Source: Hippasteria phrygiana
Lineage: Eukaryota; Echinodermata; Asteroidea; Valvatida; Goniasteridae
Length of the DNA stretch: 64,000 nt
NCBI GenBank assembly: GCA_037893225.1
Contig: JAZGUH010000759.1
Coordinates: 272,376 to 336,375, forward strand
Direction of reading: 5' to 3'
The notes beneath the pieces are model-generated. The model did not search any database. It was not told the DNA's origin and saw nothing but the letters and a program-made list of their open reading frames with translations. The position numbers and the translations under genes were made by a program. Shown one piece after another: positions 43,270 through 55,200 of this stretch (its first letter is position 1; each line of letters starts with the position of its first letter).

Positions 43270-44680
43270 AAATGGGTATCGTTTGAGATCCATCTTGATA
43301 AGCAGTTGATAGATATATAACATATATTTTATCGCAAATAGCTAAATTCGGATGATATTGGTTATGAAGTGGCTTCAGGAAATATACTTTTGTTAGGCAG
43401 CTTTTTGGCCGATAATCTCATAGAATGCATGGTTCAGACAGGTGCTGTGTAACTTGCTGCGCGCTGGTACTGTTGGGGTGCGCTTGGGTACCAGTCTAAT
43501 ATCCATATTCTCACACAAACTGGAACCTGCTGTATTTTTTATATACGCAATACTGCCGCATACATCATAATAATAAATTCAGAATTGCCTTTCACGGCTG
43601 ATCGTCATGGCTTAAAGATGTCATGAATTATTTACAGTTCATAACAAGTTGAGGGTTTACCTCTGAATATGACAACGTAGAGTCATCTGTTAATTGCTGT
43701 GAATCCTTTTTTTTTATCAAAATGGCACTTATAAATTTCCATGCGCTCTTGGTGGGCATAACGAGGATATTTATAATAGAACGTTTCAATCATTACAGGG
43801 ATTATGGCCCAAAATCTGGAGTAGACTTAAATCTACGTAGTAATGTTTTGTTTGTGGAAATTTAAACTTATCTCCCCTCGCAAGATGGATCTTCTGAAGG
43901 ATTAGGCCTAGCCGTTGTTTAATACAGATGACTTTTGTTCTCGAAATGGGGCTCGCGCCCGCAGCGGAAGCTATGTGCATTTTGAAATATATTATATATA
44001 TATATCTTTCATTTTAATAATTTTTAAAGCATTGACCACACAATTACTGATAGGTTTCACGTAGGTGTTGAAGATGGGTTTTTGCACGAACGTACTTTCC
44101 CCTGAATGAATGTCTTCTACACAGTATCTCCGGTGAAACTGCAGTTGTTTCGAAATGGTAATAATTAATTATGCAAAACCTAATTAATTATGCAAATTTT
44201 GTATGTAGATCTTAACGAGTTATTTTCAGAGACTGCCTAAAATGTCATCTGCCGATTCTATGATGCCAGTGGGTCTATGTGTCAAAGATATTCACATCCC
44301 TTCAAAGCTGATTTTTTGCGCCCTTTAGGGTTAATTATGTAAATTGACATTGAAATTAATTATGAACATCTGAAATCATAGATGTTATTGGAAGAATGCA
44401 TACATAACATGCTTGCCAAAAATGGATGAAAGCAAATAAACCATTATGGAGACTGGGAGAAAATATCTTGTGATTATGTGATTTTCTTGGAGCCGTGGCC
44501 GCTATAAGGAAATACATAAAATGGCATTTGACCTCTAAAGTAAAAGAAAAAATGCCACAAGTTGTCTGTCCTTCGATTTGATGTATTTCGAAAACCCCTT
44601 GGGCTATTTTAAATATTGTTGCAGATTCTAGATTCTGGAGCCCTGTTCTTTCAAAGTAGCTATAATTTACGGCCCAGGAC
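43270..44680. other. no gene seen
   Basis: AT-rich sequence inside the 9.4-kb element with short runs of taattaattatgcaa at about 44160-44190. No ORF is worth calling. Confidence 0.4.
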
Positions 44681-44889
44681 TATGAGCAAAAAGAAAGAAA
44701 GAAAAAAATAATAATAATAAAAAAAAAATTAAAAAAAAAGAAATCCAAACAAACGAAAACTCCTACTGCAAATGTGCCTGGGTGGAGGAAGGGCCTCCAA
44801 ATTTGAACACCCTTCCTTTTGTAGGCGTGATGCTTTAGGACAAAGTAAAGCCCTCTGAAAATAAAACAATTGTATCTACCGTAGGACGG

Positions 44890-47796
44890 GTCTCTCAATT
44901 CGAACGCACCATTCTGAGTGTGATATCTTGAGACCCTCTCAAAATGACATTTTATGTGCCTCGCCGGAGGGCTGTAAAGTCAAGCGCCTCTATTTTCCAA
45001 CACACCAATCTGAGTGTGATATTAGAGGCAGAGAGAAACCCTCTGAAAATGACATTTTGATGTGCCTTGCTGGAGGATGGTAAAAGTCGAACGCCTCTAT
45101 ATTCTACACACCAATCTGAGTGTGATATTAGAGGCAGAGAGAAACCCTCTGAAAATGACATTTTTATGTGCCTTGTTGGAGGGTGGTAAAGTCAGATACC
45201 TTTATATTCCGGCACACCATTCTTAGTGTAATGTTAGAGGCAGAGAAAAACCCTCTGAAAATGACATTTCGATGTACCTTGTTGGAGGATGGTAAAGTCA
45301 GACACCCCTATATTCCAACACACCATTCTGAGTGTGATATTGGAGGCAGAGAAGAACCCGCTGAAAATGACAATTTTATGTACCTTGTTGGAGGATGGTA
45401 AAGTCAGCCACCTTTATATTCCAACACACCATTCTGAGTGTGATATTTGAGGCAGAGAAAAACCCGCTGAAAATGAAAATTTTATGTACCTTGTTGGAGG
45501 ATGGTAAAGTCAGACACCTTTATATTCCAACACAGCATTCTGAGTGTGATATTTGAGGCAGAGAAAAACCCGCTGAAAATGAAAATTTTATGTGCCTTGT
45601 TGGAGGATGATAAAGTCAGACACCTTTATATTCCAACACACCATTCTGAGTGTGATATTTGAGGCAGAGAAAACCCGCTGAAAATGACAATTTTATGTAC
45701 CTTGTTGGAGGATGGTAAAGTCAGAGACCTTTATATTCCAACACGCCATTCTGGGTGTGATATTTGAGGCGGAGAAAAACCCGCTGAAAATGACATTTGT
45801 ATGTACCTTGCTAGAGGACGGTAAAGTCACACACCTAGTACACCATTCTGAGCGTAATATTTCAGACGGAGAAAACCCTCTGAAAATGACATTTTTATGT
45901 ACCTTGCTGGAGGACGGTACAGTCAAATGCCTCTGTATTCCGACACACCATTCTGAGTGTGATATTAGCAGCAGACACCAATCCTCTGGAAATGACATTT
46001 TTATGTACCTGGCTGGAGGACTGTAAAGTCAAACACCTCCATATTCGGACACCACATTCTGAGTGTGATATTTGGGACAGAGAAAAACCCTCTGAAAATC
46101 ATACTTTACTGTACCTTGGTTGGGTACAATCTTGCGATGTTGATTCTTTGAGACAAAAAACAAAAGGATGATACGGGAAGAATTGGCCTTTATGAATGAA
46201 ACATTGGTGTGCCATGGCGGAGGACAGGCTTCGCCAGTTGGGCATACCATTATGAGTTTGGTACTTTTATGCAGAGAAGAGGTTGCCATCTGTGAATGAG
46301 ACATTTGTGTACCATGGTGGAGGGTAGTCTATGGAATTAGCCGCTCGATACTCAGACAAGGTGGAGGGCAGGCCTCGTCATTTGAACATACAAAGGAATT
46401 TCCTTTGTACATGAAATATATGTGTACCATGGTGGAGGACAGGCCTCGTGAGTTGAGCATACTCTCATGCGTGTGGTACTTTTAGACAGAGCGGAAGTTG
46501 CCATCTGTAAATGAAACATTTGTGTACCATGGGGAGGACAGGCCTCGTCATTTGAACATACAAAGAATTGCTTTTGTAAATGGAATATATGCGTACCATG
46601 GCGGAGGGTCGGCCTTGTTAGTTGACCAATCAGACAGAGAAGAAATGACCTCTGTATATGACATATATGTGTGCCCTGGTGGAGTACAGGCCTTGTGAAT
46701 TGTACATACAGACAGAAGTAAAATTGCCTCTGTAAATGAAATATATGTGTGGAGTACAGGCCTTGTGATTTGCACATACAAACAGAGAAGAAATGGCCTC
46801 TGTGCATGGAATATGTGTACCATGGTGGAGTACAGGCCTTGTGAATTAAACATACAGACAGAAGTAAAATTGCCTCTGTAAATGACATATATGTGTACCA
46901 TGGTGGAGTAGGCCTTGTGATTTAAACATACAGACATACATACTGTAAATGAAATATGTGTACCATGGTGGAGTTGAACATACAGAGGAGAAATTGCCTC
47001 TGTAAATGAAATATATGTGTACCACGGTGGGGTACAGGCCTTTTGAGTTGAACATACAGACAGAGAAGAAATTGTCTCGGTAAATAGAACATTTCAACAA
47101 TTAAAAATAACAAATGGGTGCCACAGTGGAGGACAGGCCTTGTGAGTTGAACATGACATTATGGGTGTGGCACTTTTGGACAGAGAAGGAATTGTCTCTG
47201 TAAATACAACATTAATTGTGTACCATAGTGGAGGACAGGCCTCGTTGTTTGAACATGCGATTATGAATGCGGCGCCTTTCGACAGAGAAAAAATGGACTC
47301 TGTAAATACATAAAATTACAAATGGAGCGTTGTGTACCATGGGGAGGACGGGCCTCCCAAATCGAACATACCATTGCGGGGGTGATACTTTTGGACAGAA
47401 AGACCTCTGCATATGAATCATTTATTTGCCATGATGAAGGAACTTGCCTCTCCATTATTTTGCACACACCATTGTGATTTCGATACTTTCAGACAGAAAA
47501 AATCTTCTGAAAACGACATTTTGTGTACCTTAGTGGAGGATGGACCACCCAATTTGGACCGCACTACTGTGAGTGTGGTATTTTTAGAGAGAGCATGGCC
47601 CTCTGAAAATCAAGTTTTTATGCGCCATGGTGGAGGGCGGCCTGGGCCATCCAATTTGGACACGCTATCGTGATTTTGATATTTTCAGAGAAAAAACCTC
47701 TGAAATGAAATTTTTATGTATCTTTCTGTGTGACCTGCTTTCATATTTAAACGCACCATTCTGATTGTGATATTTAGAAGCAGAGTAAAGCCTTCT

Positions 47797-47833
<37 letters not shown>

Positions 47834-47960
47834 CGTGTACCATGGATAGTGGAGAACGGGCCTCCAATTCGAACACTTCATGTGATTTTGAGACAGAGAA
47901 AAGCCCTATGAAAATGGTATTTTATGATGGATGGCGGGCCACCCAATGGTTCGCCTGTTT
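44890..47960 (+). repeat. satellite array, period about 106 bp
   Basis: The word (c/t)tgagtgtgat recurs at about 45011, 45117, 45223, 45329, 45434, 45540 and 45646, a steady 105-106-bp step. Each unit also has gaggcagagaaaaacc, tgaaaatgaca and gttggaggatggtaaagtc. From about 46200 onward units are shorter and more divergent (accatggtggaggacaggcc is the shared core). Weak relatives lie at 42640-42790. The frame changes from unit to unit because 106 is not a multiple of three, so the long frames on both strands here are repeat products. Confidence 0.9.
47799..47830 (+). repeat. poly(A) run
   Basis: A 32-bp adenine run lies inside the satellite region. Confidence 0.9.
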
Positions 47961-48235
47961 TGCAGTGTGGAACATGCGTGCTGTCTCAAGCAGCCTGCCT
48001 AAATTCCATGGACATTTGGGTCACGGTCTTTGAGGAGACTACACCTTTATATACTGTAAATTTACTCGTTCATAAAAGAGGAAAAATCGGTTGATGTTGC
48101 AGGATTTGGTCAGATCATCCCCAATATTTTGTATCATTCGCTTGGCGAACCGTATGGTTGTATAATTATTCTTTGTTCCCAGCTAAATCCCGAGTTCCTT
48201 TCCTCTCGCCGTCCGTATTCTGCTTATAGCAATGT

Positions 48236-48906
48236 GTGCCATCGTGTGTACTCAGAAATGATTTCTTTCTCGTGATGCCGCAGGAGTTTCCAGACGCCTC
48301 GTGTTTTCCCTTTAGCTTGTTTGCAAAACATCCTCTCGATCAAACCGCAATTCCGATTAAGACAGCGCTCCGCACCAGTTGGAACCGACCGGCCGGGAAA
48401 CGTCCATTGTTAGCATTCGTCGGTTTTATCGCCGCGTTTTGTAGTCTTGGTTCCGAGACCCTTTTGTCCCCGTTTTTGTTTGCTTCCGCTAAAACGAAGT
48501 TGCTGTTTCTCAGCGGATCGGCTCGACAATGTATTCGATTCTAAAATATTTTGTATTCCACGCTCTGAAAGAATCGATTCTACCGTTCTTTGCTCGGTTC
48601 TTTACTTCCACGAAGGTCTCGGATATTCCTCCAAGCGGGTCTTGGCTTTTTCTTGACTTTTTCAATCATTTTCCCCCGACTTTCCGGCGGAGACCATCAG
48701 TGATTGAGTTTGACCTTGATGAATGGATTATTCATAATTTGGCTAGCCCGCGGTCACCCTGGGTGCGGTTTTTGAAGTCGTGTTTCCGGAATTTAAAGTT
48801 CATCGCGCCGCTTTGCCCGTTGAAGGATTGCGCGATACGCGTGACCCAGTTTGTCATGCCTGGGGAAATATTTTTCGGGTTTGCGTGCAGGCAGACGTGT
48901 CGTTAA
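48236..48906 (+). other. unassigned overlapping frames
   Basis: Two plus-strand frames (48236-48544 and 48529-48906, 102 and 125 codons) overlap by 16 bp. They are rich in Phe, Pro and Arg. I see no catalytic motif or zinc finger. The region could be a decayed coding segment of the 9.4-kb element, or chance. Confidence 0.2.
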
Positions 48907-49513
48907 AATCCGCGGAGGAACTCCTGTAGTGCAGCTGGTTTCCGTTTCGCAGCTGAAGCTTATTTAGACATCAAATAAGTGTATACGAAATATTTGTGTG
49001 GCGCTTTACAGAGACCAGTAGGGTGGAAATTCCAAATCCGCGCGCTTGAGTGAAGGCAGCCATGAGATTCCCCGACGATATGTACATGCATGACTGTACA
49101 CTGCATGAGTTAGGACACTGGTGTGGAACGAACTGAGGTGTTCAATTAAAATACAAGAGTGTAAATTTATGGAGATCAGCCAGTTTGTATATAGGCCTAT
49201 TAGTAAAAGTATTATACATTTTGGTTTTCTTCAATGCCACATGTAATAGAGTGGGCCTATACTGTTTCCAGTTTCTTTGTTCACTTTGAAATTGTGTCCG
49301 GGTTTGCCTGTGGTCAGTTTTCATTGTGGATTGTTTGACGAATTTTAAGTTCAGAAGTCGTATCACTCATTGAGTGATCCCCACAATGTCGCTTCCTAGG
49401 TTGTATCGTAAAAATGGGTGTGGCCCCTGGCCATACGGCATTCTGGGTTTATGACTTCTGGCTAGCGCTAACCCGAGCAAGGATACTGACAATTTGGGAG
49501 ACCGCTGGCATGG

Positions 49514-49587
49514 GGCGGGATGGCTCAGTTGATAGCGCGGCCTGTACGGTAGCTCGGAGGTCGCAGGTTCGAATCCCGCTCCTGCCA
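49514..49587 (+). repeat. tRNA-derived SINE head (degenerate tRNA)
   Basis: A box (tggctcagttgatagcg) and B box (ggttcgaatcc) are present with a 7-bp acceptor stem, GGCGGGA pairing with TCCTGCC. The T stem has one mismatch and the anticodon stem only about three of five pairs. The nominal anticodon would be GGT, but position 33 is C where U is needed. So this is a Pol III promoter-bearing, tRNA-derived SINE and not a working tRNA. The body after it starts agtttctttgtaaa. Its 3' end is not clear. Confidence 0.65.
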
Positions 49588-50605
49588 GTTTCTTTGTAAA
49601 TGATTTAAATAAGACTTAGTGTACATCTGCTAATTTAATTGGATGAAAATTGGAATACATGAAAACAGATATGTAACACATGGTGTATTTCATATTTCTG
49701 ATAACCACACACTGAACTCGGTGGCAGTTCTAACCTTTAACGTAAATGCAATTTTGCAATAATGATTTGCATTCTTGACAGAAATCAATCGTATTCAGCG
49801 AAAACAATTTTATCTCAAGAATTAAAAGAAATGAGTGAAGCTAATGAAGTGGACCATCTACTTTGATTTTAAATCGACAGCATTTGAGTGGTTTGCTGGG
49901 CTTGCTATACTTCTCTTCTTCATGTTCGCCTTTTCAAATATTAGTATGCACGGATTGCCACGCATGTAGGAATGTAATATATTTAGTGAAGGCATTTTGT
50001 TCGGGAGAAATATGACTGATGAAGACAATGATGCATTTAAGCTCCGACGAGCGTTTTTTAGTCAAAAGTTGACAAGACACCGCAACAACTACTTTATTGT
50101 GCACGGAACTGGTCTAAATTTTTCACAATACTAGGCCTGGCCATGATGACTGGCTGCCAAAACAAAAAAACAAAAAAACCAAGCCGGCATACATGTTGGT
50201 ACAGGTGATTTAACAAAACTGGCAAAAACTCATCTTTTATGAAAAGGTAATTAGAAAAATTGAGACATGTTTTATTCATTCATTCATTTCATTCGCATTG
50301 GCTGGTTGGAATCCTGGATTGAAGGGTGCGCCTGCAGGTGAGTTGTCATTGTCGGGAGCGTCCGTATCAAGGACAAACCTGAGAAACTCCAAGTTATTCA
50401 ACCTTTAGGAGCGCCAAGCCGTTATTTTGTATAGCCATGTATCATGCTGACGTACATGTATCCACAGGGTGCATGTGGGGTTTGTGTGGTAATCTTTGTT
50501 TGTCTCGGATTTTGCGCGTTCCACGTGGAACTGTGGTTGATGTGGTTGGACGGTGATTCGCAGGCTGCGTTGACACGATTCAGGTGCGCTTCGACCGCGA
50601 TAGAG

Positions 50606-50667
50606 TACTATTTGCACTGCCGCGACGTAGAGGGCAGAAGAGACACTATCACAGTTCAGTCTGGTCG
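50606..50667 (+). repeat. 62-bp terminal sequence, second copy
   Basis: Identical to 41767-41828. Preceded by gcgatagag, closely like the element's right end (gcaaatagag at 51171). Marks an internal end-to-start junction 560 bp before the right end. Confidence 0.85.
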
Positions 50668-51175
50668 CGGCTGGATAAGCGGAAGGGAGAAGCGTAAATT
50701 ATGTAATTCGTGCCTGCACACACATAAGCCTACACGCATATAGGTGTGTGGGCGCCGGAAATCGCGGGGCTCCTATTGTCCCTTTTTTGTTTGTACTCTT
50801 AACTTTTTCGGGGGGCCTCCCGTTGGTTTTGTGCGCGGTTTTCATAAGTGGGCCTTGACACAATCACGGACCCTATTGTCCTCTTTGTTTCCGGTCCGCG
50901 GTATGAATAGCTATACAAACGCACATGTATAAGTGTGTATGTATTGATTCGAGTTTTAGTGCCTTCTGTATCGTCTTTGTATGGAGGGTTTTAAATAACA
51001 CTATTAACTTGAAAAATAAGCAAGTTCGTGCTAGCGAAAGAGGTTTCGGACCAGCTCAGGTGGTCGCCATTTCGTTTTGTTTTCCCACCCACCCACCTAT
51101 GCTCTAATCTCTCGCCCATATCTAAACCTAGTAGACTCTGGAGCCCGAACAAAGCGGTGGTGCAAATAGAGTACT

Positions 51176-51445
51176 ATCGAACGTACAGTCGTACAGCGGT
51201 TTAGAGTCTTTTTTTCCCGATTTTTAAACAAGAACTATACAACTGGCCTTCTTTACAACTTAGCCAGGTAGTTTTTATGTATACACAAGTCTACCGATTT
51301 ACTCATGCTTATCATATTTCTTATTTTAGAAAAACATATACTTTCTACGACTTGAGCGTTATAATAAGATTCTTTATCCGGAATTTGAATCGCTTCGCAA
51401 TCTTCGATTATACCGACTACTATTATATACGAGGCTTTGGTTCGA
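51176..51445 (-). pseudogene. PCNA-like clamp, copy 2, N-terminal part
   Basis: The minus strand encodes YIIVVGIIEDCEAIQIPDKES, VVESICFSKIRNMISMSKSV and DLCIHKNYLA, equivalent to the middle of PCNA copy 1. There the frame is broken, while here it is kept except for a slip near 51250. Upstream (beyond about 51445) the similarity to copy 1 stops, so the first third of the gene is missing or very divergent. Confidence 0.7.
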
Positions 51446-52240
51446 ATCCTCTGTTGGGTTGTTTTTCCTTTTCTAATTGGCGGCATGGAGGATTTTATTT
51501 CAAGGGAAAACACATCTGAAACCTATCTTGCAGCTCACATAGCCAAGTACAAAAAAATACCGGTACTCATGGGATGTGGTACGGAAACAAATATTGCTGC
51601 CCGACTCTATAAATTGCTCCGATTTGTCTAAAGGAGGGTCAGGGAACCAGACTACTAGAACATATTTTTTTCTGTTTTCCCAGCATTTATGCACAGCATT
51701 CGTTACAGTATTTGCTATCACACTATAAAATAATAACCCTAAAATCCATCTATTTCTGAAAATTACAGCAAAAGCAACTGTTGTATACTACGTATAACTG
51801 ATATGAGGGATGGATGATGTAACGAACTAATGAAATCGAAAAGAGCTTAGACATTTTCTTTTTCACTGTTGAATTTGTTCGTTTAAAGGTTTTAACAAAA
51901 CATTATGGGCATCTGTATATGTTGGCAATTAATCCTTTAATTTTTTGACCTTTTTCAACGTTAACTTTTTCGTTCAGATTTACCCATCGATATCTTGACG
52001 TGCACGAAATCGGGGCATGTATGTTTAGTGATGGTTGTACCATCGGGAACACTTCTCTTTGGTAATTTGTCCAATGTTTTCTTATGCTACTTCCATCGGA
52101 CGACCCCTCTCCACTCCTTTAGGTTCGCCATTTTATTTGTCTGAGGACATAGTTAAGAGCGAGGATTGTGCATCTACGAACTGAACACGTAAGCCTATGA
52201 TTTTCGCCGAGATAACTCAGACTTTTATTGGAGGGCGCTG
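51446..52240. other. no gene seen
   Basis: Unique-looking, moderately AT-rich DNA between the virus-like relic and the LINE. No supported ORF. Confidence 0.4.
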
Positions 52241-55200
52241 TTGATCAGCTGCCAGTGCTTTTTTAAGGTGTGTTGCCGGTTAAGTTTTAATCTTGTTTTA
52301 TCTTCGTTTGTTTTAATCATCCAGCTTCAATCAAATAGTAGTGTTCTTATTTTACTGCTACCCTGAAGACTTTGTAAGTTTTGTGCAGTTTTTGATGTTA
52401 CAAACTTGGATTGTTATAACTTGTATGGATTGCACCATTTAACTGTCGGCAGCCATGACAGTTTTTGTGTTACTACTCATGGTATTTACCGGTCAACTAC
52501 TCGCACTTGGCTTCCATAGTAGTACAAGTGCTGACTTTGGATTATCAGCATGTCGTCTAGAAATTCATCCACAAAAGATTCTACAAGAGGTATGGATTGG
52601 ATATGTCTCAGTGCGATACTCTCGACAATTTCCTGCAAGTGCAAGATCACCAATGCTGTCCTGCACCAAATCTACTTTAATAATACAAATGCCCTCAGCC
52701 AGTTGGGGTAAGCATGGTTATACTTGCCTAGCCATACCTAGCTATGACCCACCAATTGATGTGACTATTTTCAACGATGTCTCCAAAAACCCAGGTCCAA
52801 GTTTTGTTGAGCAACATAAATCACATGAGAGCAAACATTTGGAATCATACAGTCACAGCCATATGACATTTAAATATTCTCGCACTCAGTTATTGAGTAT
52901 GCGACGTACAGGAAATTCCATTGACTCCCATACTCTCCAGTTACTTAAGATGTGTGGTCTTCTGCGATACAGGGGGAAACGTGGTGGTCAACGGAAAATA
53001 TCTGTTGTTGTCGACCATTTCCAACGTTATCCAAGGGACCCAAAGGAAAGACCTATACGTAAGCAGTTTCAGAGGAAACGCACAATAACCCCTGTGCCGT
53101 TTATGCGTTTCTTAAATCATCAAACAACGAGTACACGTGCTTCATTGTCTCTGAAACTCTGTACCTTAAACACAAGATCGGTAAAGAATAAGTCTGCAGA
53201 CTTTCTGGATTATGCTTCAACCTGCGGGGCTGACATATTTGCATTGGCTGAAACCTGGTTTACTGAATCGGATACAGCTCACAAACTTGAAGTAACCCCA
53301 CCAGGATTCCAGCTGAAAGATCGTCCTCGTGTCGGGCGGATTGGAGGCGGCACAGCTGTGCTTTTTAGAGACAACATGCATGTCGTTGAAGTAACTGAAA
53401 CGGAATTCAAGTCATTTGAACACTCGGAATGGATTGTTAAGTACGGTGGTCATACCCTGATGAGACTCGTTGTTGTCTACAGACCACCGTATTCTACCAA
53501 TCACCCAATTAGTACTGCTTAATTTTTGGCTGAATTCAGTGTCTACCTTGAAACCATCGTGCTGGTTTCAGAACCACTCTGACGCAATTCAACTATTGGA
53601 GATATTTGTGACAATGGGACTACAACAGCATGTGAGACATCCAACACATGAAAAGGGACACATATTGGATCTTGTTATCACTCGTGGTTGTGACAATATA
53701 ATAGATGGTTTACCAATTTCTGACTATTTGTTTTCAGATCATGTTTCTGTTGTGTATAATTTGAAACAAAGTAAACCTGTTTTACCGGTCAGACATGTGA
53801 CTTTTAGGAAAACTAAATCTATTAACTTTAATTCAATGAATATTGATCTTGCCAATACAATGTTGTGTTCACACCAAACAGGGGAATTGGATGAACAGGT
53901 GCAGCGCAAAACTCTATTAAGTGTATTAAACTGTCACGCCCCTCTTCAAACTAAGATCATCACAGTTAGACCACTTGTACCTTGGTTTAATGCTGAAATT
54001 AAATTTGCAAAGAGGTTGCGTCGAAAGGCAGAAAGGAAATGGTTAACTACTAATAATATTATGGACCTAAAGAATTATAAGACACACAGAAATCACACCA
54101 CGTACCTGATGAATAAGGCTCGTCAAGATGTTTATGCTAATTTTATTCAGGAGAACAGTTGCAACTCTAAACATATTTTTAATGCTGTTAATAAACTTCT
54201 TAAACCACAAGCTAATATTGCTAAACCCAACTCAAGCAATCCCCATTATTTAGCTAATGCAATGGGTAAGTTTTTCATTCAAAAGATAACTGACATTCAC
54301 GCAAAACTTGGTTCTGGTAATTTACAATCTGTGGCTGATAATATTGCATCTGATGCACCTGGGCAGACATATGCGACGTTTGACCGATGTGTATCACTTA
54401 CTGAGCACCATGTAAGGAGTCTTATTGAAAAAGGCAAAAAAAAATCATGTTCTTTAGACCCCATACCCACTCAGCTTGTTGTTAATTGTTTGGATGTTCT
54501 TCTGCCTGTTATTACCAGGATTATACACCTGTCTTTAGAAACAGGCATATTCGCAACTGATTGGAAGGCAGCCCTCGTCCTGCCTATAATAAAAAGGAGT
54601 AATTTAGATTCTACAAATTATCAGAATTTTCGGCCTATTAGTAATCTCCAGTATATATCCAAGTTAACTGAAAGAGCTGTGTATGAACAGATTCATGATC
54701 ACATGATTGTTAATTCATTGTATCCACTGCTTCAGTCAGCTTATAGAAAATATCACAGCACTGAAACTGCTTTGCTTAAAGTGAAGAATGATATTTTAAT
54801 GAAAATGAATAATCAACATGTTACTTTACTTGTACTTTTAGATCTTACTGCTGCTTTCGATACAGTGGATCATAACATTTTACTGAAACGTCTTCAGTTT
54901 AAAATTGGAATCTCTGGTGTAGCTTTAAACTGGTTTAAATCTCATGGTAGAAGTCAACGTGTTTTATTGAATGGGGAATTATCTGATAGTTTTAACTTGA
55001 ATTGTGGAGTTCCGCAAGGATCATGTTTGGGGCCACTCCTTTTTAGTATTTACTCATCTAAATTATTCGACATAGTAGAACAACATCTTCCTGACACTCA
55101 TTGTTACGCTGACGACACCCAGTTATATATGTCATTTAAACCTTGTAACTCAGACAATCAAGAGCAGTCTTTGACTGCTATGGAAAACTGCATAAGGGAC

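Larger units (their letters stand above)
41771..51171. mobile_element. 9.4-kb element inserted in PCNA copy 2
   Basis: Begins ATTTGCACTGCCGC and ends GCGGTGGTGCAAATAGAG, so the ends are imperfect inverted repeats. TACT flanks both sides (41767-41770, 51172-51175). Removing the insert rejoins PCNA homology at the same codon. A 62-bp copy of the left end (with TACT) recurs at 50606-50667, preceded by atagag, the same letters that end the element. This looks like an end-to-start junction of two tandem copies, or the split direct repeats of Ngaro-like elements. No transposase, recombinase or RT is recognised. The interior holds a satellite, a tRNA-like sequence and several unassigned frames (41844-43269, 48236-48906). 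Confidence 0.7.

Noticed and set aside
45693..47113. Proteins rich in ...CTLLEDGKV... or ...HKACTPPWYTY... repeats
   Set aside because: They follow the satellite unit in all frames and both strands, and the frame changes between units.
44890..47960. CRISPR-like array
   Set aside because: Units are about 106 bp and similar along their whole length, with no unique spacers, and the setting is eukaryotic. It is a satellite.
49514..49587. Functional tRNA gene
   Set aside because: The A and B boxes and acceptor stem are good, but the anticodon stem pairs poorly and the base before the anticodon is C. A tRNA-derived SINE head is more likely.
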